A stretch of 55,829 bases of DNA. It comes from Puniceicoccaceae bacterium (GTDB taxonomy: Bacteria; Verrucomicrobiota; Verrucomicrobiae; Opitutales; Coraliomargaritaceae). The stretch lies in assembly GCA_902516225.1 (NCBI GenBank), contig CABXXS010000002.1, forward strand, positions 1 through 55,829, read 5' to 3'. A program made the translations under genes and the position numbers. Below, one piece after another: positions 9,842 to 19,530 of the stretch. Under the pieces are notes generated by a model. It searched no databases, was not told the DNA's origin, and saw only the letters and a program-made list of their open reading frames with translations. How positions within the stretch are numbered: the stretch's first letter is position 1; each line of letters begins with the position of its first letter.

Positions 9842-10735
9842 TTATTTTTGGCTCAAAAAATCTTCGAGCATCGCCTCAGTAAGAGCGCCACCTGCGTTGT
9901 GAGCGCGTTTATTCATCTTATAGTGCACTACTACCCCATCCATATAGCTATAAATATCATATGTATTACTCTCTTCGGTGGGTTGCTCTAATTGATCACC
10001 AGTAAAGCCGTAGTGCTTAGCCCATAAAAAAGTAGATCGCTCCGCATTAACGAAATGCAGTTTACCCTCTTTAGCCCTAATCCCGGTAGATGCACCGCCT
10101 AAATAAGGGACTAACTTATCGTCTTCACCAGAAACATTCATCAGAAACTTTCCTTTTAACGGTAGGACAGTTTTAGTGTAATTGTTTTGGTCACCTTTAG
10201 CTTTGAAAGCCGCCCCATCATACTGCCAATTATTTAGCTGACTTACCAAAGTAATATAATGAGTAAAACAATCTAGCCTTGTCTCAATAGCTATCTGATT
10301 GACCATTGCGGCACCATTAGAACTACCCATGAGCGTGACACCACTGGCTCGAACATTAGAATAACTAATTAAATCAGTCACAATAGCTTCGATAAACTCT
10401 CGATCCGGCGCTTTTGAACGCTCGGAAACAATATTCCAACTGTTCTTATAGCCTTGCGCAAAAACCATAATATATTCGTCGGAAATGTTTCTATACCTAC
10501 GCGCTATACCTTGAGATTTTTCTGCATTTCCGCCATTTCCATGCAGAAAAATAAACAATGGTAGCGCTTTGCCTTTCGCAGTAGGTGGCACTTTCACCCA
10601 GTAGGTGCGATTAAAGTTCTTTTCTTGGGACCAAGACTGCACGATTTCATAACGCCCTGATTGGAGAATTTCCGCATAACTAAAATTAATGTAAGTAAGT
10701 AGGAAAAACAGAGGTAAGAGAAAACGAGTAATCAT
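9842..10735 (-). CDS. Secreted alpha/beta-hydrolase esterase (PHB depolymerase/feruloyl esterase-like)
   Basis: 297 residues. A signal peptide (residues 1-21, ending SYA) sends it to the periplasm or outside. The body resembles the LpqC/polyhydroxybutyrate-depolymerase-like esterase family: an oxyanion segment FLHGNGG, then the nucleophile elbow GSSNG, and a late His in the KRAHNAGG segment that can complete the triad. An Asp in the GEDDKLVPYLGG stretch is a good acid candidate. Substrates in the family range from polyesters to feruloyl or acetyl esters on plant and algal polysaccharides; the neighbourhood of sugar enzymes favours a carbohydrate ester. It ends the minus-strand set with the HEAT, oxidoreductase and ThuA genes. 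Confidence 0.75.
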   Translation of the reverse strand: MITRFLLPLFFLLTYINFSYAEILQSGRYEIVQSWSQEKNFNRTYWVKVPPTAKGKALPLFIFLHGNGGNAEKSQGIARRYRNISDEYIMVFAQGYKNSWNIVSERSKAPDREFIEAIVTDLISYSNVRASGVTLMGSSNGAAMVNQIAIETRLDCFTHYITLVSQLNNWQYDGAAFKAKGDQNNYTKTVLPLKGKFLMNVSGEDDKLVPYLGGASTGIRAKEGKLHFVNAERSTFLWAKHYGFTGDQLEQPTEESNTYDIYSYMDGVVVHYKMNKRAHNAGGALTEAMLEDFLSQK

Positions 10736-10765
10736 GGCAGTATATGAAATCTTTGATAAATAAAA

Positions 10766-12667
10766 CTATTCACTAACCATAAGAGACTTCACAATAGAAC
10801 TGAGTTCCGAATTATCCAAAAGTGGTAAGAAGTGAACTTTCATGCGGCGACGGGTATACTCATCACTATCTTTAAAGCATTCCAAAATCTTAATTTTATA
10901 ACTAGTATTAGGAGCAGTTTTTATTGCCTTAGCGGCCAATTCTAAACGACGATTTGCATTTCGTTCGATCTCGTCACGGGTTAGTATTCGAGTTAGACCC
11001 TTTATGGCTGCCCTTTGATCGTCCACAGTAGAAGATTCATCTAATACAAGTTCAATCCATACTTCACCTGCCGTGTATTTAGGCCATCGCCCTAACATAC
11101 GGATGGCCAAGGAGCGAAGGGGACTAGTTGGTAGCATGATTTGCTCCTTAAGGTAGTTTAATGATCCCTCAGTAGGTATGCCATCGATTATAACCATTAA
11201 TGACTCTTTCTGCTCTTGCGTAGTAGAGGAAGATTTTAAGATCGGTTCAAAAGTGCTTTGCCATAAATCATCACCTTTGTTAATACGTAAAGCAGCTTTC
11301 TTCAGAGATTGTTGAGCCTGACGCTTAAAAACATCATTAGATACTATTAAATTGGCTAAACTCTTGCAGTTCTCTATATCACCAGCGGCTTCGATAGCTT
11401 TCAAGCCTGCCTTGCGCAAAACGTCTATTTGACTAGGGTCTATTAAGTCACTAAAGACGCTAGCTGATCCATCAGGATTACGAAGTACAAGTGGCGTAAT
11501 AGCAGCTATTCGCTCTTGAATATCTGAAGTAGATTGCCCACTGACAACTTTCAAAAGATGCTCATCAACTAATGGTAATTCTAACTGAGTGATCGCATAG
11601 GTAATCGCAGGATTACTATCATCCTCTTGAAATTCATGGTATAAAGCATGGAAACTTGCTTCGCCTCCAATCGACGCAAGAGCGTAGACGATTTGATTGA
11701 ACGTCTCGCCCTTAGAATCTACTAATAGACTAATTAAATCACCTTCGTACTCACTCAAGCCGAGTTCTGATATTGCACCTAGTACTGTCAATTTATCTGA
11801 AATGGATAAGCTACTGAACGTCCGAACAAATTCTCTCTGATACGTAGTATCCAACTCCATAGCAGTACGCACCAGTGCCTGGCGCTGATAAGCGCTACTT
11901 TCTGCAAAAGCAATTTTAAATGACTTCTCTGCTTGATACTCATCTAAGGCATGCAATTTTACGAAGGCTTGAATTTGTAGACTACAATTAGCACCATTTT
12001 CTAAATAATATTTTAGATACCCAGATCCTATTGATTCAGTGGTATCAAGGATAGCTCTTATTTTATCCTCGCGCGAAATAGTACCTACGACGGCATCCTC
12101 GATCGCATGTGTATACGCAAGCGCTCCTCCAAGACGACCAATTGCGTTACAGGCCGACAGAGCTAATATGGAGTTATCGCTTGTAATGTAAGGAGTAATA
12201 TGAGGCACCGCGCTAACATTTCCATGCTCAGCTAAAGTAGCAATGATTCCAACCTTTAGTGAATCCTCTACGCGTGGTAATTCAGCAAGCAAAGCTTCAA
12301 AAGCGACTAATGAGTCTTTTCGGCTCTCGAGTAGACGTCGCGCGAGTAAAGCGAGGTCCTTTTCTCCTAACAACTTAGCAACAAAAGTAATAGAACGTTC
12401 CGTACCTATTCGGTCTAAAAATCGAAGAGATTGTTTCTTTCCATCAATTGTTGAATTCGATGACTCTAAAACTGAAATTAGCTTGTCTTCAACAGAACCC
12501 ATTTCACTGGGCTTCGTCGTAATAATAATTTTATCAATCTCAGTAACAATAGTCGGATCACCTCCCTTGCCTAATTGGTACTCGGATAAACTAGTCCACA
12601 CATCTGCATTTATAAACGGTTTAAATAGTATCAACCCATAGAGAACTAGTAAAAATAGCTTCATCAT
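10766..12667 (-). CDS. Exported HEAT-repeat protein
   Basis: 633 residues. The N-terminal hydrophobic stretch (about residues 3-20) is a signal peptide. The rest is a run of paired helices with HEAT/PBS-lyase-like spacing, for example 'AVPHITPYIT', 'ALSACNAIGRLGG' and 'LRSLAIRMLGRWP'. Such solenoids act as binding scaffolds. No enzyme motif and no CxxCH heme site is present, so this is not one of the heme-carrying HEAT proteins common in Planctomycetota and Verrucomicrobiota. It lies 16 bases downstream of the Gfo/Idh/MocA gene and 30 bases upstream of the esterase, which suggests a shared transcript. Its partner is unknown. A second ATG three bases in could also serve as start. Confidence 0.7.
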   Translation of the reverse strand: MMKLFLLVLYGLILFKPFINADVWTSLSEYQLGKGGDPTIVTEIDKIIITTKPSEMGSVEDKLISVLESSNSTIDGKKQSLRFLDRIGTERSITFVAKLLGEKDLALLARRLLESRKDSLVAFEALLAELPRVEDSLKVGIIATLAEHGNVSAVPHITPYITSDNSILALSACNAIGRLGGALAYTHAIEDAVVGTISREDKIRAILDTTESIGSGYLKYYLENGANCSLQIQAFVKLHALDEYQAEKSFKIAFAESSAYQRQALVRTAMELDTTYQREFVRTFSSLSISDKLTVLGAISELGLSEYEGDLISLLVDSKGETFNQIVYALASIGGEASFHALYHEFQEDDSNPAITYAITQLELPLVDEHLLKVVSGQSTSDIQERIAAITPLVLRNPDGSASVFSDLIDPSQIDVLRKAGLKAIEAAGDIENCKSLANLIVSNDVFKRQAQQSLKKAALRINKGDDLWQSTFEPILKSSSTTQEQKESLMVIIDGIPTEGSLNYLKEQIMLPTSPLRSLAIRMLGRWPKYTAGEVWIELVLDESSTVDDQRAAIKGLTRILTRDEIERNANRRLELAAKAIKTAPNTSYKIKILECFKDSDEYTRRRMKVHFLPLLDNSELSSIVKSLMVSE

Positions 12668-12683
12668 TTAAATACTGACTTAG

Positions 12684-13916
12684 TTAAATTTGCCATGGAC
12701 CACGTCGAGCGCGATCGACAAAGGAGCTTGCTTCGATATCATCAATAAAATCCTCTTTGACTGGATCCCATTTTAGTGTTCGTTTTAACTTAATTGCGAT
12801 ATTACCGAGATGGCAAAGCGAAGCTGTACGGTGAGAACACTCGACATCCCGAAAGGGTCTTTGACGCGTCTTAACACAGTGTATAAAGTCTTCAACAAGT
12901 GTTTTTGCTCCACCTGAATACCAACGTAAGCCGCGTGGAATTTTAACGTTTTTATTGTTAGTACCATTAACGTAACCGCCCTCACATTTGTAGAAAGAAC
13001 CATTTTGTACATTTATCGACTGGCCCGTAGCAAATTCAAAGCGCATTGGTTCACCTAGTTTGGGCGGCACTATTCTACTTGGGCCCGTATGGTCGAGTTT
13101 CATTCCGTGCAAAAGGCCACCAAATTTGTGACCGCCCCAATCGGTCATTAGTCCCCCAGAATAATCCACCCAACTACGCCAACCCATCTTACCAGCAATA
13201 TCATAACTACCCGATATACGTCGCTCATGGTACGGTGCCCAGGGAGCAGGCCCTAACCACATATCCCAATTTACTCCTGGTGGAACAGCTTGCTCTCCTA
13301 GATCACACTCGAACGCATGTGTACCTGGATTTGTATTGCCTTCAAGGACCTTACCAAAGCGGCCGCTATTTACTAAGCAAGCCATTGCTCCATAGTCTTC
13401 CAGTACTCTTTGACTTCCACCTGCTGCTACACGACCATACTTACGCGCAGTTTCTACAATCTTTCTCCCTTCACCAATTGTCAAAGTTAGTGGCTTCTCG
13501 CACATTACGTCTTTACCAGCTTTACAAGCGTCAATCATCATCTGAGCATGCCAGTGATCTGGGGGTGCGCAGAACACCATATCGATATCGCTACGCGCAA
13601 GTATCTCCCTATAGTCTTCATACGCAGCACAATCATTATTTCCATAATGATTATTCACACTACCTTGCACGTCTTCCATTTGTTTGCGCTGAACATCATT
13701 GACTGCGACGACCTGGATACCTTTTTGTTTTAAAAATTCTTGGAGTACCTTACTACCTCTTCCGCCCATACCTAAGCCGGCCATTACGATACGATTACTC
13801 GCAGCAGGCACACCATTTGCACCTAACGCGTTTGAGGTAATAATCTGAGGGAAAGCGACTGCCGAAATGCCAGCAGTCTTAATAAAATGACGTCGAGTAA
13901 GGAAAATTTTCTTCAT
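12684..13916 (-). CDS. Exported Gfo/Idh/MocA-family oxidoreductase
   Basis: 410 residues. A twin-arginine signal (RRHFIK at about residues 8-13, then a hydrophobic stretch ending SNALGA) shows export in folded form, as expected for a protein carrying a tightly bound NAD(P). The Rossmann domain has the GLGMGGRG dinucleotide loop (about 48-55), and the EKP motif (VMCEKPLTL) typical of the family follows near residue 139. Family members oxidise, reduce or eliminate at sugar carbons; several exported ones act on glycosides. This subfamily is common in Planctomycetota and Verrucomicrobiota next to ThuA-like proteins, as here. The exact substrate cannot be read from the sequence. Confidence 0.85.
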   Translation of the reverse strand: MKKIFLTRRHFIKTAGISAVAFPQIITSNALGANGVPAASNRIVMAGLGMGGRGSKVLQEFLKQKGIQVVAVNDVQRKQMEDVQGSVNNHYGNNDCAAYEDYREILARSDIDMVFCAPPDHWHAQMMIDACKAGKDVMCEKPLTLTIGEGRKIVETARKYGRVAAGGSQRVLEDYGAMACLVNSGRFGKVLEGNTNPGTHAFECDLGEQAVPPGVNWDMWLGPAPWAPYHERRISGSYDIAGKMGWRSWVDYSGGLMTDWGGHKFGGLLHGMKLDHTGPSRIVPPKLGEPMRFEFATGQSINVQNGSFYKCEGGYVNGTNNKNVKIPRGLRWYSGGAKTLVEDFIHCVKTRQRPFRDVECSHRTASLCHLGNIAIKLKRTLKWDPVKEDFIDDIEASSFVDRARRGPWQI

Positions 13917-13947
13917 TGATAATTGTATCTATTAATCAGGAAATAAA

Positions 13948-14856
13948 TTAAAATCCTACAGGGAGAGGCCGCGCTGCACCATTACCCACTTCTGCGCTAG
14001 GACGAGAATCAGCTTCAAGGTCACCTAAAGCAAACTGTATACCGTTTAGAAAGTGCTGTAGAGCCATCTTATTATGAAAAGTTTCTTTATTGTGCCCTAA
14101 ATTTGAGTAGAAAACACGTGATCCCGCATATTTTCGTATCCAAGAAACAGCATAGTCGTTATCTTTTCGCTTCATACCTTCCCTTTTCATATCTTCCCCA
14201 CTCAGGTCAAGGCTTAGTAGAATACGTAGTTTCTCGCGGGTAAAATGCTCATCATCTTTGTATTGGTAAATCTCGTCCATAATTTGATCGCCAGTATGAA
14301 TGTGCTTACAAATTGGATGTGAAGGCTCTTCATTGTACAGAGAGATCACCGATTGTCTCCACCAAGGATGCCCGTCGAAGATACCTCCCATCGCCTCTAA
14401 GTAATTGGACCAATCCGCATGGCAGTCGGTCGCAGCATGAATCCCTATCAGACCACGATCCTGTTCGAGAAATTTTTCAAATGCCTCTCGTGCCTCGCCT
14501 TCAGGAATAGCATCATTACCCGTAGTACTGAGCATAATGATACCGTCATAATCCATAAAATTCTCATCTTTAAAAACCTCTGAGTCCTCCGTTGCGACTA
14601 CACTAAAAGCGCCCGTTCGCTTTCCTAATTCAGTCAAGCAGTGAATGCCGTAAGGGATAGAGTCATGACGAAATCCTTGCGTGCGAGAATAGATCAGTAC
14701 AGTACGTGTTTTTTTTGGTTCCTGAACTTCCAATGAGGAAATAGCCTCATTTAAGGAATCCTCAAAATTTTCGATGTCGTCCGCATTAAGAAAAATTACT
14801 GAAGTGCTCATACTAAAAATGCAGAGCGCGATTAGGAGTTTATTTATATTAAGCAT
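13948..14856 (-). CDS. Exported ThuA-like (trehalose utilisation) protein
   Basis: 303 residues from the ATG at 14856. The frame is open to a TTG at 14901, but the ATG puts a signal peptide (LLIALCIFSMSTS) directly at the N-terminus, so I prefer it. The body matches the ThuA domain, a class I glutamine amidotransferase-like fold: TVLIYSRTQGFRHDSI, then 'YDGIIMLSTTG', 'GLIGIHAATD' and a late 'YSNLGHNKETF' with conserved His. ThuA-like proteins are linked with oxidation and handling of sugars and frequently lie beside Gfo/Idh/MocA oxidoreductases, which is the next gene here (31 bases on). Biochemical function in this family is poorly known. Confidence 0.8.
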   Translation of the reverse strand: MLNINKLLIALCIFSMSTSVIFLNADDIENFEDSLNEAISSLEVQEPKKTRTVLIYSRTQGFRHDSIPYGIHCLTELGKRTGAFSVVATEDSEVFKDENFMDYDGIIMLSTTGNDAIPEGEAREAFEKFLEQDRGLIGIHAATDCHADWSNYLEAMGGIFDGHPWWRQSVISLYNEEPSHPICKHIHTGDQIMDEIYQYKDDEHFTREKLRILLSLDLSGEDMKREGMKRKDNDYAVSWIRKYAGSRVFYSNLGHNKETFHNKMALQHFLNGIQFALGDLEADSRPSAEVGNGAARPLPVGF

Positions 14857-15170
14857 TCGGAACTTTGTTTCTAGTTTTGAACTGTCGAATAAGAAGACCA
14901 ATAAGATGCAGAAAAGAGCCCATTAAGTCAGTCATTAAAAAAGTTAAATAGATTATTAACATAGGTTCCGACCCAAGAAATATGCAAGATGTATAAATAT
15001 ATGAAAGAAGGATTCCAATTCTGAGAGTACTTTGCCTATATTAAGAACAAGTAAATTACCTTAATTAATTCGAACAATGCAAAATACACCGAACACAACC
15101 TTTTAAAATTTAGACTAAATAGGTAATGTAGGTCACTTATTCACCTGATAACTGTAACATAAACCGAAAC
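14857..15170. promoter_or_regulatory. Divergent intergenic region between ThuA-like and sulfatase genes
   Basis: About 314 AT-rich bases from which the ThuA-like set (minus) and the sulfatase (plus) diverge, so promoters in both directions are expected. I could not find a convincing -35/-10 pair or an operator repeat, and no small gene is evident. Confidence 0.3.
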
Positions 15171-16490
15171 ATGAATATTCATAAATACATACTCTTTTTT
15201 TGGATCTTACTGTCTTGCCTACTTCATTCTAAAGAAAATAGACCTAACATCATTCTAATAATGGCAGATGATCTAGGCCTAGAGACTATGGGTTCCTATG
15301 GCGGCACATCCTATCATGTACCAAACTTAGACAGACTTGCCGAAAACGGCGCACGCTTTGAGCACTGTTATTCTCAACCAATCTGCACCCCATCTCGCGT
15401 GCAAATTATGACGGGTAAATATAATGTACGAAATTATACAAAATTCGGCGTACTACCACGAAGCGAAACCACTTTTGCGCATATGCTTAAAGAGAATGGA
15501 TACGCAACATGTATCGCAGGTAAATGGCAACTTGGCAGTGAAAAAGACGCGCCACAATATTTTGGCTTCGATGAATCACTGCTTTGGCAACACATTGGAA
15601 GCGGCCGTAAAGTCATTGACTCAAAACGCATAGACAAACGCTATGAAAATCCTGTACTACAAAGAAACGGCAATAATATCGAATATAATAATGGCGAGTT
15701 TGCGCCTGATCTAATGGTTGAATTTATAAGTAAATTCATACGTAAAAATAAAGAAAAACCATTCCTCGTATACTACCCAATGATTCTTACTCATTGCCCG
15801 TTTGTTCCTACACCGCATTCAGAGAACTGGAATCCAGATAGTCTCGGCTCGGATAGCTACAAAGGCGAAGAGCGATATTTTGGCGACATGGTCGAATATG
15901 TAGATTACCTTGTTGGAAAGATTGAAAAAGTTCTCGAAGAAAATGATATTATCGATAACACTTATCTAATATTTACAGGAGACAATGGTACGGATCGACC
16001 CATTGTATCTGATTTTAACGGCTACAGTTTCCCCGGTCGTAAAGGTACTATGACCGATGGCGGAACGCATGTTCCATTAATTGTATCATGTCCAGGGAAA
16101 ATCAAAAGCTCTGTGCATAAAAACCTAGTAGACTTTAGCGATTTTCTTCCGACATTTTGCGAAATCGCAAAAGTAAAATTACACGAAGAAAATACTATAC
16201 TCGATGGTAGAAGCTTTCTACCGCAACTACTCGGTCATAGTAGCGTACCGCGCGACTATGTCTACTGCTGGTATAACCGCGACATGAAACCAGGAAAAAC
16301 CAGAGCCACAGCACGAGATCAGCGATATAAGTTGCACTTGAGCGGCGATTTCTATGACACCGAATTAGACAGGATGGAAGTAAAGCCGTTGAAAATAAAA
16401 ATGCTGACCCCTGCACAAGTTAAAATCTACAAAAATCTGGAGAGCGTGTTAGATTATTATGCTCAGTTCGATTCATTAAAAACCCAGTGA
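15171..16490 (+). CDS. Exported type I sulfatase
   Basis: 439 residues. A signal peptide (about 1-20) precedes the sulfatase fold. The metal-binding start IILIMADD (D33, D34) is present, and the catalytic motif CTPSR lies at residues 72-76. Cys72 is the residue converted to formylglycine by a formylglycine-generating enzyme, and such an enzyme is encoded at 29218-30384. Later metal ligands are in FTGDNGTD (about 268-275), and the segment GRKGTMTDGGTHVP is typical. The substrate is likely a sulfated glycan or small sulfate ester, but specificity is not visible. It stands alone on the plus strand and converges on the aldolase gene at 16556. Confidence 0.92.
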   Translation: MNIHKYILFFWILLSCLLHSKENRPNIILIMADDLGLETMGSYGGTSYHVPNLDRLAENGARFEHCYSQPICTPSRVQIMTGKYNVRNYTKFGVLPRSETTFAHMLKENGYATCIAGKWQLGSEKDAPQYFGFDESLLWQHIGSGRKVIDSKRIDKRYENPVLQRNGNNIEYNNGEFAPDLMVEFISKFIRKNKEKPFLVYYPMILTHCPFVPTPHSENWNPDSLGSDSYKGEERYFGDMVEYVDYLVGKIEKVLEENDIIDNTYLIFTGDNGTDRPIVSDFNGYSFPGRKGTMTDGGTHVPLIVSCPGKIKSSVHKNLVDFSDFLPTFCEIAKVKLHEENTILDGRSFLPQLLGHSSVPRDYVYCWYNRDMKPGKTRATARDQRYKLHLSGDFYDTELDRMEVKPLKIKMLTPAQVKIYKNLESVLDYYAQFDSLKTQ

Positions 16491-16555
16491 TAGTGATAAA
16501 GGAAAAATAGACGCGGAGCTGAAAGAAATTTTGTAAATAAGTTAAAAACTTGGAC

Positions 16556-17320
16556 TTACTTATTAGACTCTAGTAAGCGCTCACGCCTATACGCTTCGTC
16601 GATGCGCTCTTCAATGCGATCAGACTCAAGTTCTGATAGATATTTCGGCCCTCCAAGATTATAATTTGCAATCAAGATTTTAGACCATTTGTCTAGCATC
16701 TGCATAGTATTTATCACATCAATATGTGATTGTCCTAAAATAAATGGACCATGGTTCTCTAAAAATATAATTTTAGGAGAACGACCGTGGGCACTTTTAA
16801 AACTAGATAGCGAATCACTTACTGCATGTGCCAATTTAAAGCCAGGGTCAACATAAGGCACTACTGCGAAATGTCTTCCGCAAACGACTACAGCATCTGG
16901 AAAAATATGCTCCGTATAAGGCTTTGTACCCATCGCACTACAAAGAATTGATAATACAGATTCTGGGTGCCCGTGCCCTACCCACTCGCAATCGCCTTCA
17001 GATAAGCATACAGCATGTACAAACGTTTCCACTGAAGGCAACTTTGCCGTAGGGTCGACTTTTATAGACTCCAGAGCGTGCAGTACTTCTTCATCACTTA
17101 AAGATGGTTTCTTTATATATTCTAAAGCTTTTTTTAAATCTACCTCAGTAAAGTCTTCGCGACTAGCCTGACCTAAGCGACTACCCGAAGCCTTTATATA
17201 GTAGGTCCCTTTACCCGAAAGAGTACTAGTATTACCCTCACCCAGTATTGCCCAAGCTCGGTCTTCACGCCCAAACTCACGCGATAGTATGACTAAATTA
17301 TCTAAACGATCATTTTTCAT
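16556..17320 (-). CDS. Class II aldolase/adducin-family protein (fuculose-phosphate aldolase-like)
   Basis: 254 residues with the class II aldolase fold. Early glycines GEGNTS bind phosphate. Zinc ligands are suggested by GHGHPESV near residues 115-122 and ENHGPF near 190. Members split or form phosphorylated sugars (fuculose-1-phosphate, ribulose-5-phosphate and others) or act as decarboxylases. It begins 20 bases after the end of the fused rhamnulose-phosphate aldolase gene on the same strand, so it is probably in the same operon and may act on a related deoxysugar or a side product. I see no feature to tell the substrate. Confidence 0.8.
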   Translation of the reverse strand: MKNDRLDNLVILSREFGREDRAWAILGEGNTSTLSGKGTYYIKASGSRLGQASREDFTEVDLKKALEYIKKPSLSDEEVLHALESIKVDPTAKLPSVETFVHAVCLSEGDCEWVGHGHPESVLSILCSAMGTKPYTEHIFPDAVVVCGRHFAVVPYVDPGFKLAHAVSDSLSSFKSAHGRSPKIIFLENHGPFILGQSHIDVINTMQMLDKWSKILIANYNLGGPKYLSELESDRIEERIDEAYRRERLLESNK

Positions 17321-17340
17321 GTCTTTTCTAATGATTCGTA

Positions 17341-19530
17341 CTACCGGGTGAATGCCTCAGATAAACCACCATCCACATTGAAAACAAGTCCAGTAGTTTT
17401 GGAGGCTAGATCACTTGCTAAGAAATAGATAGCTTCGGCCTGATCTGCTGGAGTGATCGGTTCACGCGTTAAAGTACGATTCGCATAAAACTTAGCTAAT
17501 TTTGTACGCAGTTCCTCTGTAGTTTCGTCCTCAGAATAACTAATACTATACTTCCCTAGTGAAGTCTTAACTCTATCTCTCGGGAACATGTTAGAGCCTT
17601 TGACAACTGTTGCAGGAGCAACAGCATTGACACGAGCATTAGGCGCTAGCTCTAGCGCAAGTTCACGTACAATATGGTTAGTTGCAGCTTTTGATGAATC
17701 ATACGCTAAGGAGCCCTTCTTGGGCACTACTGCGTTAACCGAAGTTGTAATTACGACAGAACTCTTCAAATGTATACCTTGTTCTTCAAAAATAGCCTTA
17801 GCCGCATTAGTAACCAAATAAGGGCCTACTGAATTAATTTTGAAGACCTTCTCCCATTGGTTGATTGTAAATTCTTCTTCACCATTCGGCGCAAGGAAAA
17901 TGCCCGCAGTTAAGGCAATCACATCTACTCCACCATAAGCGTAGACCGCTGATTTATAGCATTCTCGTATACTTGATTCGTCTGCAATATCAATGCCACA
18001 AGCAATAACATTACCACAACTTGAGAGATCTGTACCAGCTACACCTATACCCATACCAATAAGATTAGATATCTCATCTGCTGTAATTTGCGCTGCTTCT
18101 AAATCTATATCAGCACAGACTACGTGAGCACCTTCTTTAGCAAAACGTATTGCAGTTTCTTTACCAATGCCAGAGCCAGCTCCAATGACGACGACCACCT
18201 TACGAGCGAATTCTTTCTCCTTTGGCATGCGTTGCAATTTAGCTTCTTCCAATTGCCAATATTCTATATCAAAGGCTTCCTGGCGAGGTAGACCAATGTA
18301 TTCATCAATTGCTTCTGCTCCGCGCATAACTCCTATCGCACAATTATAAAATTCTGCAGTGACACGCGACTCGGATTTGTTCCTACCAAATGAAATTAAT
18401 CCTAAACCAGGGATCAAAAAGACTGTAGGGTTAGCATCACGCATAGCAGGAGAATCGGGATGCTTACAGCTATTATAATAATCTTCGTAGTCTGATCGGT
18501 ACTTTTCCAGTCCGCTCGTAATGAGCTCTTTTAGTGCTGCGATGTCGTTACTTTCTGGGTCCCAATCTATATACAATGGCTTAATTTTAGTACGTAAGAA
18601 ATGATCTGGGCAGGAAGTACCAACCTCTGCTAGGCGTTTAGCATCATTAGAATTAACAAACTCTAATACATCCGAGTCTCGGTGCACTGTAGCAATTAGA
18701 CGATTATTCTGCGATACCTCACCACGCATAAAAGGCAATAAATCAAGCGTCATTTCTTTAGCAACACACGCACTAGGCGAGGCAAACTTACGCCCTCCAA
18801 AAGTCTGATCTCCACGGTCTTTTGAAGCAATGTACAGTCCTGCTTTTTCTATAAGATCAAGAGTTAATTTATAACAAGCTTTATCATTGTCTTCCCAATT
18901 AATTAAACCGTGTTGAGCCATATTGATACCAACGCAGTTCTTATTATTCTCATAAACCTCCTGCATCTTCAAACCTAGATCGAAGCCTGGACGCTGCCAT
19001 GGTAAATATGCTAATAGACCACCATAAATTTTCTTCGTCAGAGCTTCCGAATTTTTACATGCAGCAATCGAAATAAAAGATATTGGATGCATGTGATCCA
19101 CATGCTTCGCACCAATAAAGCTATGTAATGGTGTGTCGATTGAGGACGGGCGAGGGTTAAGGTTGTAGGTAGTATGCGCATACATCTGCACCATATGATC
19201 TTCAATCGCAGTTTTAACCCCTTTGTGTTCGGAGCCTAGGTATAGAGTTTGGAGTGCAATGAGCTTATCTTGGTATAATGAAGAAAAGTTCGAACAATCA
19301 GCTGTACGTAAATCACCGCCTGACCCTTTCACCCACAAAACCTCAACAGTTTCGCCATTTAATGGGTCTATTTCCATAATTTTAGCGGATGTATTACCCC
19401 CACCCGTATTGGTAATACGTTGGTCATTACCCAAAATATTAGATCTATAAACCAAGCGCTCTACTGGCGTAAGTCTATCTGCGGTGGCGTCATCCCACTC
19501 GTAACTAACAAAATTATAGTCTGATTTCAT
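17341..19530 (-). CDS. Bifunctional rhamnulose-1-phosphate aldolase / short-chain dehydrogenase
   Basis: 729 residues in two domains. Residues of about 10-420 form a class II aldolase with GGGNTSAK near residue 43 and a HMHPIS zinc-type motif near 150. Residues of about 440-729 are a short-chain dehydrogenase with the nucleotide loop GAGSGIGKE (about 447) and catalytic YDSSK (about 608). In characterised homologues (RhaEW type) the aldolase splits L-rhamnulose-1-phosphate into DHAP and L-lactaldehyde, and the dehydrogenase oxidises L-lactaldehyde to L-lactate with NAD. It is divergent from the deoR-rhaB-mqo operon and shares a 114-base control region with it. No rhamnose isomerase, mutarotase or transporter is within the window. 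Confidence 0.9.
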   Translation of the reverse strand: MKSDYNFVSYEWDDATADRLTPVERLVYRSNILGNDQRITNTGGGNTSAKIMEIDPLNGETVEVLWVKGSGGDLRTADCSNFSSLYQDKLIALQTLYLGSEHKGVKTAIEDHMVQMYAHTTYNLNPRPSSIDTPLHSFIGAKHVDHMHPISFISIAACKNSEALTKKIYGGLLAYLPWQRPGFDLGLKMQEVYENNKNCVGINMAQHGLINWEDNDKACYKLTLDLIEKAGLYIASKDRGDQTFGGRKFASPSACVAKEMTLDLLPFMRGEVSQNNRLIATVHRDSDVLEFVNSNDAKRLAEVGTSCPDHFLRTKIKPLYIDWDPESNDIAALKELITSGLEKYRSDYEDYYNSCKHPDSPAMRDANPTVFLIPGLGLISFGRNKSESRVTAEFYNCAIGVMRGAEAIDEYIGLPRQEAFDIEYWQLEEAKLQRMPKEKEFARKVVVVIGAGSGIGKETAIRFAKEGAHVVCADIDLEAAQITADEISNLIGMGIGVAGTDLSSCGNVIACGIDIADESSIRECYKSAVYAYGGVDVIALTAGIFLAPNGEEEFTINQWEKVFKINSVGPYLVTNAAKAIFEEQGIHLKSSVVITTSVNAVVPKKGSLAYDSSKAATNHIVRELALELAPNARVNAVAPATVVKGSNMFPRDRVKTSLGKYSISYSEDETTEELRTKLAKFYANRTLTREPITPADQAEAIYFLASDLASKTTGLVFNVDGGLSEAFTR

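Noticed and set aside
13046..13702. Long open frame (218 codons) on the plus strand
   Set aside because: It lies entirely antisense to the well-supported Gfo/Idh/MocA gene; the residues show no domain and are rich in Tyr, His and Leu, as expected of a shadow frame.
14857..14901. TTG start of the ThuA-like gene
   Set aside because: It would place 15 polar and charged residues ahead of the signal peptide; the ATG at 14856 is better.
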